From: JAGLTN01 sp023135255
GTDB lineage: Bacteria > Planctomycetota > Phycisphaerae > Sedimentisphaerales > Anaerobacaceae
Length of the DNA: 25,595 bases
Assembly: GCA_030639495.1 (NCBI GenBank)
Contig: DAOWCP010000027.1
Location: forward strand, 1 to 25,595
Direction: 5' to 3'
The position numbers were made by a program, and so were the translations under genes. The notes below the pieces were generated by a model, which was given only the letters and a program-made list of their open reading frames with translations, ran no database searches and was not told the DNA's origin. Within the stretch, counting starts at the first letter, position 1; the number at the start of each line of letters is the position of its first letter. This document shows positions 15,642-24,148 of this stretch, piece by piece.

Positions 15642-18122
15642 GTGGCTAAGAAAAAGAATAAGGGCAGAAAAACTTATATGATAGCGGTTCAGTGCCTTGT
15701 GATTGCGGCGCTTGTTATGCTGTTTTTCAGTTGTTTGAGTTTTAACGTAGCGGATTGGCCGAGCAGATTTGCTTATCCGCACAATAATCCAGCGAGGAAC
15801 TGGTGCGGCAGCGTAGGCGCTTTTGGAGCTTATTATCTTTTGTACTATGTTGGGCCTGGGGTTTTTGTGCTTCTTTTGTCTGGGGTAAGCTATCTTGTTG
15901 CCAAGTTGAGCGACAAGGTTGTCGGTCAATCGGTGCTGAGGTGTATTGGTTTGATATTGTTGACGGTTGCAGCTTCGGCGAGTTTTTATTTGTTTTGGCC
16001 TTTCAAGGTTTATGACTTTCCTATTGGTTCGGGTGGAGTTTTAGGGGTTGGTACGGTTCATCTTCTGCGTAGTCAGTTTGCGTTGCTGGGGACGGTTATT
16101 TTAGTCTCGGCGACGTGGATAGTTGGTGTGGTGTTGCTGGCTGACCGTTTTTTGATAATGCTGCTTACGGGGCTGAGTCATATACTTTTGCGGATGGTTG
16201 GTATTGCTGTGCCTGCGTGGTCGGCGGCGAGGGAGCAATCGGAGGTTTTGGGGGAGATATGGCGTAAGCTTAGTCAAAAGCAAAAGCCTATGGAGATCAG
16301 GGGCGGTGTTGGGCTTGATTTTGAAGATGATGTCGAGATCGAGGGACATATTGATGGCGATGATGATGAGTACGAATATGTAGATGAGGAGGACGAAGAG
16401 GGCGAGGTTGAAGAAGCAGAAACTAAAGCGAAGAAGAAAAAGGGATTGACAATCACATCTGCTGCTGTTCACGAGCCCGGCGAGGCGGTTGTGCCTGAGA
16501 GTTATGAGGATTATACGCTGCCTCCCTTGGATCTGCTTGATGAGCCTGAGCGTGGATTTTCATCGGTTCAGGAAAAAATCGTTAAGAGTAAGGCTGCTGC
16601 TTTGGAGGTTTTGCTTTCGGAGTTTAATGTTAACGCTAAGGTTGTTGCAGCTGATACGGGTCCTGTTGTTACGATGTTTGAGTTGGAATTGGGCGCGGGT
16701 GTTAAGGTCAGCAGGATAAGTTCATTGAGCAATGATATTGCCAGGGCGCTCAGTGCTGGTGCGGTTCGAGTTGTTGCGCCTTTGCCGGGTAAGCATACTA
16801 TTGGAATTGAGGTTCCTAACAGCCAGAAGGAAAAGGTTCGCATTAAGGACCTGATGCAGATCGCGGGCAGTAAACCTTCCAAGATGGCGATACCGCTGTT
16901 TCTTGGTAAGGACTCTTCTGGTGAGGCATTGGTTTCTGATCTGACGAGTATGCCTCATATACTTATTGCAGGTACGACGGGTTCTGGTAAGAGTGTTTGT
17001 ATTAATAGTATTATCGTGAGCATCCTTTTGATGAAGAGGCCTGACGAGGTTAAGATGATACTTGTTGACCCGAAGATGGTTGAGATGACGGCGTTTAATA
17101 CGGTGCCTCATTTGATGAGTCCGATCGTTACGGAGACTAACCGTGCGGTTCAGATACTTGAATGGGCAACGGTTAAGATGGATGAGCGTTATGCTCTGCT
17201 GGCTGAGGCGAGGGTCAGGAATGTTAAGGACTATAATGCGCTTGGTGCTGAGGAGATAATTAACAGGTTTGATCCGAGTAGTCCTGATGAGGAGGCTAAG
17301 ATACCGAAAACTTTGCCTTATATTGTGATTATTATCGATGAGTTGGCGGATTTGATGATGACCGCTACCAAGGAAATCGAGAGTTACGTTGTTCGTCTCG
17401 CTCAGAAGAGCAGGGCTGTTGGCATTCACCTTGTGCTTGCTACGCAGAGGCCACAGGCAACGGTTGTTACGGGTTTGATCAAATCTAATATGCCGACGAG
17501 GATAGGTTTTCGGGTTGCTGCGAGGATGGACAGCCGAATTATTCTTGACCAAAATGGTGCTGAGACTTTGCTTGGTCAGGGTGACATGTTGTTCCTCAAA
17601 CCCGGAACCAGCGATCTTGTTCGTGCCCAGGGTACGTTTCTGGATGACAAGGAGATCGGCAGGATCGTCAAGTATCTTAAGGATATTGCTGAGCCTCAAT
17701 TCCATTCGGAGCTTACTCAGCTTGGCAGGATAGACACAGCGGGTATGCCTAAGGATAAATTGTTTGACCAGTCGGTTCGGTTAGTGCTTGAGACTAAGAG
17801 GGGCAGTGTTTCCTTATTGCAGAGGAAATTGGCTATTGGTTATGCCCGGGCGTCGCGTATAATAGAGGCGATGGCGGCGGCTGGTATATTGGGTGAGTAT
17901 AAGGGCAGCCAGGCTCGCGAGGTTATGATGACAGTGGGTGAGTATGAGAGCATATGCGACCGGATGACTAAGGATGAGGCAGCTGGTTATGCTGACATGG
18001 CTGATGATGACGAGGCAGAAGAATCGGCTGAGCCTACTTTTGTTAATGAGGGACAGAAAGAATATCTTTCGGTCGACAGCGATGACGATGAGGAAGAATA
18101 TGAAGAAGATGACGAGGATTGA
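15642..18122 (+). CDS. ftsK: DNA translocase FtsK/SpoIIIE
   Basis: The product is 826 residues. The GTG start at 15642 is forced by an in-frame stop 15 nt upstream; no Shine-Dalgarno is seen. The N-terminus has a lysine-rich tip and four membrane helices (up to about residue 185). A strongly acidic linker follows (about 225-265). The alpha/beta motor has Walker A GTTGSGKS at 444-451 and Walker B IIIDELAD with Asp566 and Glu567. The C-terminal gamma winged helix (about 705-770, KLFDQSVRLVLETKRGSVSLLQRKL) normally reads polar DNA sequences. It ends in an unusually acidic tail (DSDDDEEEYEEDDED). It should anchor at the division septum and pump chromosome ends apart. Many planctomycetes lack FtsZ yet keep FtsK, so the septum role may differ. 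Confidence 0.97.
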   Translation: MAKKKNKGRKTYMIAVQCLVIAALVMLFFSCLSFNVADWPSRFAYPHNNPARNWCGSVGAFGAYYLLYYVGPGVFVLLLSGVSYLVAKLSDKVVGQSVLRCIGLILLTVAASASFYLFWPFKVYDFPIGSGGVLGVGTVHLLRSQFALLGTVILVSATWIVGVVLLADRFLIMLLTGLSHILLRMVGIAVPAWSAAREQSEVLGEIWRKLSQKQKPMEIRGGVGLDFEDDVEIEGHIDGDDDEYEYVDEEDEEGEVEEAETKAKKKKGLTITSAAVHEPGEAVVPESYEDYTLPPLDLLDEPERGFSSVQEKIVKSKAAALEVLLSEFNVNAKVVAADTGPVVTMFELELGAGVKVSRISSLSNDIARALSAGAVRVVAPLPGKHTIGIEVPNSQKEKVRIKDLMQIAGSKPSKMAIPLFLGKDSSGEALVSDLTSMPHILIAGTTGSGKSVCINSIIVSILLMKRPDEVKMILVDPKMVEMTAFNTVPHLMSPIVTETNRAVQILEWATVKMDERYALLAEARVRNVKDYNALGAEEIINRFDPSSPDEEAKIPKTLPYIVIIIDELADLMMTATKEIESYVVRLAQKSRAVGIHLVLATQRPQATVVTGLIKSNMPTRIGFRVAARMDSRIILDQNGAETLLGQGDMLFLKPGTSDLVRAQGTFLDDKEIGRIVKYLKDIAEPQFHSELTQLGRIDTAGMPKDKLFDQSVRLVLETKRGSVSLLQRKLAIGYARASRIIEAMAAAGILGEYKGSQAREVMMTVGEYESICDRMTKDEAAGYADMADDDEAEESAEPTFVNEGQKEYLSVDSDDDEEEYEEDDED

Positions 18123-18173
18123 GTTTGGTTTTTTGGTTTAATCGTTTAGGAAAATTATCGCAGTGATGGTGTT

Positions 18174-19124
18174 ATGAAAGAGATGGGCAAAATAGTGACG
18201 GTCGGACTTTCGCCGGCGTGGGATGTGGTTTGTGAGGTGGAGGGTATCGACTGGGGCGAACATAACAAGATCAGATGCAGGATAGACAGACCTGCGGGTA
18301 AGGCGTTGAATATCAGCAGGGCACTTTGCTGGATGGGGGTCGGCAGTATTGCAGCGGGGCTTTGGGGCAGCGATGATTATGACAGGATGCTGAAAGTTAT
18401 TGCCCCTATGCAGAAGCTTGTTAAGATCAAATTTACCAAGGCTTTGGGGCCGACGAGAGAGAATATTAATATTGTTGACCTTTGTAATAATCGTGATATG
18501 CATCTTCGCAGCAGTAGTGAGTTGGCGACGAAGAAATCTCTGGCGCAGCTTAAGGCTGACATTAGTGAGATGGTGAAGAAGGGCAGAGTTTTTGTATTTT
18601 CGGGATCCATGCCTGATGAGTTTTTTGGTCAGATCAGAGGGATAATAGATATTTGCAGGCAAAGGGGAGCTAAGCTGGTTATTGATACTTCCGGCGAGGC
18701 GATGAAGAATATAGTTCGTAAGGGTGGGCTTTGGCTGCGGAGCGGCAATGTCCAGGAGCTGCGGGAGCTTGTTGGTTGGAAAGTTGCCGATAGTGTTAAG
18801 GGGGTTGTCGAGGCGGGGCGGAGTTTGCTGGAACGGGCGGAGATGGTTTTGATAAGCAGAGGTGAAAAGGGCGCGGTATTGGTGACGAGAGATGGATGTT
18901 GGAAGGGGTGTTTTGTCGGTGACAAGAGAGATGTTTTTTCTACGGTTGGTTGCGGAGATTATTTGTTGGCGGGATTTTTGAAAGGATTTAAGGACAGCGG
19001 CAGGGCGGATTCGGCATTGAAAGCAGCTATACAGGCTTCGACTGGTCGGGTATGGCGGCTGGATGAGCGTCAAAGCTGGGAATATGTTCAGCGGGATGTT
19101 AAGGTTGTTATTGAAAAGGTATAA
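18174..19124 (+). CDS. PfkB-family sugar kinase, 1-phosphofructokinase-like
   Basis: The product is 316 residues, the usual length for PfkB kinases. The glycine-rich sugar-binding motif is PAGKALNISRAL at about 40-51 (AGKA where most have GGKG). The C-terminal ATP/anion-hole motif is STVGCGDYLLAG with catalytic base Asp262. The overall pattern (early GLSPAWD, NIVDL, VFSGSMP, VIDTSGEAM) matches the FruK/LacC group, which phosphorylates fructose-1-phosphate or tagatose-6-phosphate using ATP. The precise substrate is uncertain. The start is ATG at 18174, or 18183 (MGKIV); neither has a strong ribosome site. It lies 51 bp after ftsK and is probably cotranscribed with it. Confidence 0.85.
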   Translation: MKEMGKIVTVGLSPAWDVVCEVEGIDWGEHNKIRCRIDRPAGKALNISRALCWMGVGSIAAGLWGSDDYDRMLKVIAPMQKLVKIKFTKALGPTRENINIVDLCNNRDMHLRSSSELATKKSLAQLKADISEMVKKGRVFVFSGSMPDEFFGQIRGIIDICRQRGAKLVIDTSGEAMKNIVRKGGLWLRSGNVQELRELVGWKVADSVKGVVEAGRSLLERAEMVLISRGEKGAVLVTRDGCWKGCFVGDKRDVFSTVGCGDYLLAGFLKGFKDSGRADSALKAAIQASTGRVWRLDERQSWEYVQRDVKVVIEKV

Positions 19125-19244
19125 GTCTACCCTTGAAGGCTAGTAAATGTCCGCGAATAAAGTTGTAACTTGTTGTTTTTGAATTATTTACCCGCGGATA
19201 AACGGTAAAATTTAATTGGGACCAGTATATTAAGGCAGGTGTGT

Positions 19245-20210
19245 ATGCGATTGAGAATAATTTTAATAATTGCGGTTGGGCTTTGTGTTAATCTTTGCTG
19301 CGGCGGGCAGGATAAGAAGCAGTACTGCTATAAGTTTGAAAAGTCTCAGCAGTATTATATTAAGCATATTATGCGGCGAAAAGTTGAGCCTAAAAGTGGT
19401 CGAAGTAAGGGGCTGGTAATAGAGCAGAATTTTTCTTTTGGTTATCAGGTGGTGGTTAAGGAGGTCGGTGAGAAAGGCGGGGCCTGGCTTGAGTTCAGAT
19501 ATGACTGGGTGAGTATCGAGCAGAAAGATTTTGAAAAAGAGGTCAGTTACGATTCTGCGAAAAATGATGATAATATTTCGCCTTTGCTTTGGGGTTACAG
19601 GGCGCTGTTGGGGGAGGTTTTTCAGGTAAAGATGTCGAGGCTTGGTAAGGTCGAACAGGTTAAGGGGTTTGTGGAAATTCACCAGTCGGTTAAGGAAAAG
19701 ATCACACCTAACCCGGGCAGGAAAATGCTTGTCAGGCAGATCCAGAATCAGTTTAACGATCTTCTTATGCGGGAGCTGCTGACGAATCTGACGGATATTT
19801 ATACAGATAAGAAAGTTAAGCAAGGCAGCAGCTGGAGTAAGAGTTTAGAGACTTCTTATGATGCGCAGATAGTGTTTAATAATAAATATAAGGTTAACGA
19901 AGTAACCGAAGATGGTTTTGCGATTATCGGGTTGGAATCTAAGATCAGGACCAAGTTTGGCGCAAAGCCTGTTGTCAGAGGTGAGCTGAAGCTTAAAACT
20001 AAGAGTTCCGGCAGCCAAAGTGGAACGATAAAGATCAAAGAATCTACGGGCGAGATAATCAGCAGCGATATTAGTCAGAAGATGACTGCTATTACGAAGA
20101 TAACATCATCCAAAGTCATTACGCCAAAGTCTAACCACGCGGAAATTGAAAGTAAGATTCACTTTGAGTTTAAGAAAGTGGCTGGGCCTAAAGCGAAAAC
20201 GGAGAAATAA
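19245..20210 (+). CDS. Exported protein resembling DUF6263
   Basis: The product is 321 residues from ATG at 19245, chosen over the in-frame GTG at 19239 because AAGGCAGG lies just upstream of the ATG. The N-terminus is a signal peptide (RLRIILIIAVGLCVNLCC), perhaps a lipoprotein, although the residues before the cysteine do not fit a standard lipobox. The mature part is beta-rich with alternating strands (YKFEKSQQYYIKHIM; SFGYQVVVKEVGEKGGAWLEF; VNEVTEDGFAIIGLESKI; SGSQSGTIKIKESTGEIISS). This is like DUF6263 proteins common in planctomycetes, whose role is unknown. It stands 120 bp after the kinase gene and 77 bp before the GH172 gene, so the three may be partly coexpressed. Confidence 0.75.
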   Translation: MRLRIILIIAVGLCVNLCCGGQDKKQYCYKFEKSQQYYIKHIMRRKVEPKSGRSKGLVIEQNFSFGYQVVVKEVGEKGGAWLEFRYDWVSIEQKDFEKEVSYDSAKNDDNISPLLWGYRALLGEVFQVKMSRLGKVEQVKGFVEIHQSVKEKITPNPGRKMLVRQIQNQFNDLLMRELLTNLTDIYTDKKVKQGSSWSKSLETSYDAQIVFNNKYKVNEVTEDGFAIIGLESKIRTKFGAKPVVRGELKLKTKSSGSQSGTIKIKESTGEIISSDISQKMTAITKITSSKVITPKSNHAEIESKIHFEFKKVAGPKAKTEK

Positions 20211-20287
20211 CAGATTCTGCATCTGCCTGTCATCAAAAAATCACATGTTCCGGATGGATATAACTTTCTGATTAAAAGGAATATATT

Positions 20288-22504
20288 ATGACAAAGTCAG
20301 TATCTATGTATTTGTTAATTTTAGCTATTGTTCTTATTGGCAGTTTTCAGAGCGGTTTTGCTGGTGAGCTAAGCCAGACGGATGTTCCCGCGATGGTGCC
20401 TGTTGATCTTGATTCTTATTTGATGTGGGACAGGTTGCCTTATCATCGTATAGGGATTCGCGCTTATATGCGGAGCACTTATGACCGGCAGGGCAACAAC
20501 AGAGGGGCTGATGCGAGCCATTTCCTTTATTGTGACAGTAAGACTTTCAATGTATCTCTTGATGTAAGAGGTTATGGCGTTTTGTACTTTAAGAGGACGA
20601 ATCACTGGCACGGTAGCCCATGGCATTATGAGGTTGACGGGGAAGATATGGTGGTTAAAGAAACCGCTACCGCTGACCCGGAGAACGCCAAAGGCAAGGG
20701 CAAGCCATCGGTATTTATTCCAGAGGATCTGTTTCCTAATCCCTTGACCTGGACATGGTCAATTACTAAGGGTGCTGACTTAATGTGGGTTCCTTTGGGG
20801 TTTGAGGACAGGATGAGGATTGCTTATGGCAGGACGTTTTACGGGACGGGATATTATATTTATCATCTGATGACCAAGGGGATGAAAAATTTGTCGAGGC
20901 CTGTGGAGGCTTGGAAGAGGCAGCCGCCGAAGTCTGAGGTTCTTGAGCTTTTAAGGAAATCGGGAACGGATATCGGCCCTAAGGGGATGGGGGTTAAGAA
21001 GTATGCGGGTACGATAAAGGTTGAGCCTTTTAAGTGGACGACGATACAGGAGATCAAAGATGCTCCTGCGAGTATCAGGGCTTTGAAATTTACGGTGCCT
21101 TGTGAGGATGCGTATGAATTTGGGCAATCGCGTTTGCGTATTACGTGGGACGGCCGATGGCATGCATCGGTGGATGCTCCTGTTGCTTTGTTTTTTGGTG
21201 TGGGGCATTTGTATAACAATAATAACAGAGAGTATTTGGTAAAGGGTTTTCCGATCAATGTCAGATATGACGAAAAGAATGTTTATCTTGGGTGTTATTA
21301 CCCGATGCCATTTTTCCAGAACGCCAAGATCGAGATTCAGGGCAGGGGTGGGAAAACTTTTGAAAATGTGAAATATGAAATTCGCACTACTGCTTTCGAG
21401 GATCCGATCAATACTGTTGGGTATTTCCACGGGACATATTCGGATCATCCGAAATTAATAGAGGGGCAGGATGTTACTTTCCTTGATACAACAAAGGTTG
21501 AAGGCGGCGGTGACTGGAGCGGCAGTTTTGTTGGTATGAGCTGGACATTTTCGCATGACGGTGTGCTTTGGACGCTTGAGGGTGATCCGAGATTTATCTT
21601 TGACGATAGTAAGACTCCTCAGGGTTGGGGGACAGGCACGGAAGAATGGGGCGGCGGGGGTGACTACTGGGGCGGTAGAAATATGACTTTGCCGTTTGCG
21701 GGTCATCCGGTTGGGTCTGAAAAAAAGGCAGCTAAGAATGATAAAGACCTGCTCAATAGTGCATATCGTTTTCTGATTGCTGATATATTTCCGTTTGGCA
21801 AAAATGCTAAAATAAGCCTTGAGCATGGCGGCGAGAATAATTCTGAAGAACATTATGAGGGCGTTGTATATTGGTATGGGATCGATAGCGCAGCGTTGGT
21901 TCGGACTGATATGGTTAATGTTTGTGATGAAAAATCTATTAAAGAGCATAATTATGTTTCTCCGACCGCTGGTGAGCCTTACGATCTTGTTAGTAGATAT
22001 GAGCTGGGCAAAGATACAGGGAAAAACTCGGAGATGTTCTTTGCGGCTGAGCAGGACAAGGTTCGGGTGATGAAAGGGACGTCAAAATTTGAGGTTAAGA
22101 TCAATAAGTATAATCTTGGCGTTATGCTTAGAAGGAAATTTGATTATCTTTATCCGAACCAGACTGCTGAGGTTTCGGTGAGGGCTGCTGGTTCTTGGCA
22201 GGCAGCTGGTACATGGTATACCTCTGGCAGCAATACGTGCGTATTCAGTTGGGCCAAGGGTGAGCTTGGTGAGGCTGAATATCAGGTTATCACGAGCAAT
22301 AGGCGTTGGCGGGAAGAAGAATTTTTGATCGGTCCTGTGCTTACTAAAGGCATAAGCAAGCTGGAAGTAAAACTAAAATGGGTTCCGGATAATAGAAAAA
22401 TGACACCTGAGACGGCTTATCCGACGGAATCTGCCTGGAGCGCGAGCAGATATTGGGTTTATTGTTATCAGATGCCAAAGGTTGTTTTGGCTGCGGGAAA
22501 ATAG
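20288..22504 (+). CDS. DUF2961 / GH172 family secreted glycoside hydrolase
   Basis: The product is 738 residues with a signal peptide (about 1-26, ending FAG or thereabouts) and ribosome site AAGGA 6 nt upstream. It carries typical DUF2961 features: SYLMWDRLPYHRIGIRAYMR near the N-terminus, RITWDGRW, VALFFGVGH, and a hallmark GTGTEEW at 448-454 whose glutamates match the catalytic region of the family. DUF2961 was reclassified as GH172 after fructofuranosidase and arabinofuranosidase activities were shown. It probably acts outside the cytoplasm on furanose-containing glycans, with the second half (about 490-735) a beta-sandwich region. The exact substrate cannot be read from sequence. The neighbouring PfkB kinase fits a fructose theme, but that is speculation. 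Confidence 0.88.
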   Translation: MTKSVSMYLLILAIVLIGSFQSGFAGELSQTDVPAMVPVDLDSYLMWDRLPYHRIGIRAYMRSTYDRQGNNRGADASHFLYCDSKTFNVSLDVRGYGVLYFKRTNHWHGSPWHYEVDGEDMVVKETATADPENAKGKGKPSVFIPEDLFPNPLTWTWSITKGADLMWVPLGFEDRMRIAYGRTFYGTGYYIYHLMTKGMKNLSRPVEAWKRQPPKSEVLELLRKSGTDIGPKGMGVKKYAGTIKVEPFKWTTIQEIKDAPASIRALKFTVPCEDAYEFGQSRLRITWDGRWHASVDAPVALFFGVGHLYNNNNREYLVKGFPINVRYDEKNVYLGCYYPMPFFQNAKIEIQGRGGKTFENVKYEIRTTAFEDPINTVGYFHGTYSDHPKLIEGQDVTFLDTTKVEGGGDWSGSFVGMSWTFSHDGVLWTLEGDPRFIFDDSKTPQGWGTGTEEWGGGGDYWGGRNMTLPFAGHPVGSEKKAAKNDKDLLNSAYRFLIADIFPFGKNAKISLEHGGENNSEEHYEGVVYWYGIDSAALVRTDMVNVCDEKSIKEHNYVSPTAGEPYDLVSRYELGKDTGKNSEMFFAAEQDKVRVMKGTSKFEVKINKYNLGVMLRRKFDYLYPNQTAEVSVRAAGSWQAAGTWYTSGSNTCVFSWAKGELGEAEYQVITSNRRWREEEFLIGPVLTKGISKLEVKLKWVPDNRKMTPETAYPTESAWSASRYWVYCYQMPKVVLAAGK

Positions 22505-22592
22505 TTGATAGTGTGGAAGGAGATGAAATTTATTATAATAACGCTTAAGAGATTTGATTAAACGGTAATTATATTAACTATGGGAGAACTTA

Positions 22593-23822
22593 ATGAGCGA
22601 AAATACCTTTTATGATATGAAATTTGAATCCGATAAGGAGAGGAATGCCTATGCATTCCGCAACGGACATAGCCAAGATTCAGATGATGTGGCAACAAAC
22701 ATTTTTATTATAATAACAATGTGGATATTGGTTGCAATAATAGGTTTAATCTTTGGTGCAATCTTAGGTGCAATGATTGGGCAAATAGTAGGATGTTGGT
22801 TTGCATTTTCCATTATGTTGTTAGGATTTGTGTTTGTACCAATAGCGATAATTAAATGCGGGAATTGTCAAAGTCAAATTGAAAAGTTTGCTTTGGAGCA
22901 CCAAGCTTTTTTAGAAGAAGTAGAAAGAAATATAAGGGAGGATATTCTCAGTCCGTTTAATAAAAGATATCTTAGTTATGAACAAAAAATAGAGAATATT
23001 GAAAACTTATTAAATCTTATAAATCATCGTGAAAATCTTGAGCTTGTTGATAAAGATATTAAATTTATTTTAATTCAAAATGAAATAGAAACGAATATTG
23101 ACTTCTTTGATAAAGAAGTATCAAAGCTTAAAAACAAAGATATTGTAAATCTCTCAAGAATGTTGATAAGGCTTGTTCCGGATGCAAATTTTGAACATGA
23201 AGTTGATTATTTTGAAAAAGAAGTGTCAAAATTAAAAAATCAGAAAGATATTATAGCTTCCTCAAAGGTGTCATTTAATAAAGCGAATTTTAAACGTGAA
23301 GATGGGGAATGTAAGCATGTTTTATACCAATTTATCGTATTCTTAGAGAGGAAACAAATTCCTTACGACTTAGATAAGCTAAAGAAAACACTCCGTTCAG
23401 AATATAAATCTCTGAAGGCAGTTGAGTTTGAAGAGAAATTAAGAAGAGGTCACAATAAAAAAGTTACGGTAGATGACATAGACCATTTAAATGGTTTTGA
23501 ATTTGAGGAGTTTATTGGGGATATGTACAGGAAAGCAGGGTATAAGGTTACGGTTACAAAAAAATCGGGTGATCAGGGTGCCGATTTAATTATAGAGAAA
23601 GATGGAGTTTCAACAGCTGTTCAAACAAAAAAATATTCTGGAAGTGTTGGAAATAGTGCAGTTCAAGAAGTTGTTGCAGCAATGAAATATTATGATTGCG
23701 ATAAATCCATGGTAATAACTACTGCAAAATTTACTAAAAGTGCTTTGGAGCTTGCTGGTAGAAATGGTGTTGAGCTTATCGATAAGAATGGGCTAGATGT
23801 TCTTTTGGACAAAATCCTCTAA
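22593..23822 (+). CDS. Membrane-anchored Mrr-type restriction endonuclease-like protein
   Basis: The product is 409 residues with a good ribosome site (GGGAGA). Two adjacent membrane helices lie at about 35-62 and 66-88. A long charged, coiled-coil-like region follows (about 95-290), containing a repeated element FDKEVSKLKNKDI (from about 174) and FEKEVSKLKNQKDI (from about 207). The C-terminal 117 residues are an Mrr_cat domain with the nuclease residues: GFEFEEF, then GDQGADLI with Asp331, and VQTKKY with Gln344 and Lys346. Mrr-like enzymes cut modified or foreign DNA. A membrane tether is unusual and could place cleavage at the envelope. The gene is clearly more A-rich than its G/T-rich neighbours, which fits recent acquisition. 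Confidence 0.88.
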   Translation: MSENTFYDMKFESDKERNAYAFRNGHSQDSDDVATNIFIIITMWILVAIIGLIFGAILGAMIGQIVGCWFAFSIMLLGFVFVPIAIIKCGNCQSQIEKFALEHQAFLEEVERNIREDILSPFNKRYLSYEQKIENIENLLNLINHRENLELVDKDIKFILIQNEIETNIDFFDKEVSKLKNKDIVNLSRMLIRLVPDANFEHEVDYFEKEVSKLKNQKDIIASSKVSFNKANFKREDGECKHVLYQFIVFLERKQIPYDLDKLKKTLRSEYKSLKAVEFEEKLRRGHNKKVTVDDIDHLNGFEFEEFIGDMYRKAGYKVTVTKKSGDQGADLIIEKDGVSTAVQTKKYSGSVGNSAVQEVVAAMKYYDCDKSMVITTAKFTKSALELAGRNGVELIDKNGLDVLLDKIL

Positions 23823-23910
23823 TCCAATATAGTCAGATTTTGCTTATTTTGTGTTTTAGATAGTGTGAAATTGGCTGTTAAAATGGGTAAAATAATTAAA
23901 AATTAAATAT

Positions 23911-23940
23911 TTGACAGGATAAGTACGATTATTATATAAT
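23911..23940 (+). promoter_or_regulatory. ilvB: Sigma-70-type promoter for ilvB
   Basis: Consensus -35 TTGACA (23911-23916) and -10 TATAAT (23935-23940), spacer 18 nt, about 200 nt upstream of the ilvB start codon. Confidence 0.85.
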
Positions 23941-23949
23941 AGTATTGCA

Positions 23950-23971
23950 ATCAGTATTTACGAATGCTGAT
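23950..23971 (+). other. UACG-capped hairpin at the 5' end of the ilvB transcript
   Basis: ATCAGTATT pairs with AATGCTGAT (one G-U pair) around the tetraloop TACG, giving a 9-bp stem; two outer GC pairs can add after a single bulged A. It begins within a few nucleotides of the expected transcription start, so it could protect the mRNA 5' end. Confidence 0.7.
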
Positions 23972-24148
23972 GCGAGCCTGAAACACAGGTTAGATGGCTG
24001 TGGTTACGGGATTGCAGCGGGGTTTATAACCTTGCGGCGGATAGATCGTTTTTTTGGTTAAAAGCGGAATATCTGTTGTGAGCGGCCCAGTGGAGCTGTG
24101 ATTGACCGGAATAACATATAACGTTTATCAGGAAATGAGGTTTGGAAA

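Larger units (their letters stand above)
23823..24148 (+). promoter_or_regulatory. Long structured leader of the ilvB gene
   Basis: Between the nuclease gene and ilvB. A strong promoter at 23911-23940 gives a predicted start near 23947 and a leader of about 200 nt. It holds successive hairpins: 23950-23971 (9 bp, UACG tetraloop), 23977-23989 (CCTG-AAACA-CAGG), 23997-24018 (GCTG with CAGC, plus G-U pairs), and 24021-24031 (GGTT-TAT-AACC). The right arm TAACC can instead pair with GGTTA at 24056-24060, just after a 7-T run at 24049-24055. A 12-codon ORF (23994-24029, MAVVTGLQRGL) overlaps these. This is compatible with attenuation or a riboswitch; neither is proven. Confidence 0.45.

Noticed and set aside
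16722..17705. Long minus-strand ORF (327 codons) inside ftsK
   Set aside because: It lies opposite a clear ftsK motor domain, has no ribosome site, and its product is rich in Arg, Asn, His and Thr as expected for a reverse reading of a G/T-rich gene.
18138..19073. Minus-strand ORF of 311 codons opposite the PfkB kinase gene
   Set aside because: Same reverse-reading composition, no domain recognised, and the kinase motifs on the plus strand are clear.
19146..19200. Possible terminator between the kinase and DUF6263-like genes (TCCGCG ... CGCGGA)
   Set aside because: The 6-bp arms are about 37 nt apart, inner pairing is poor, and no T-run follows.
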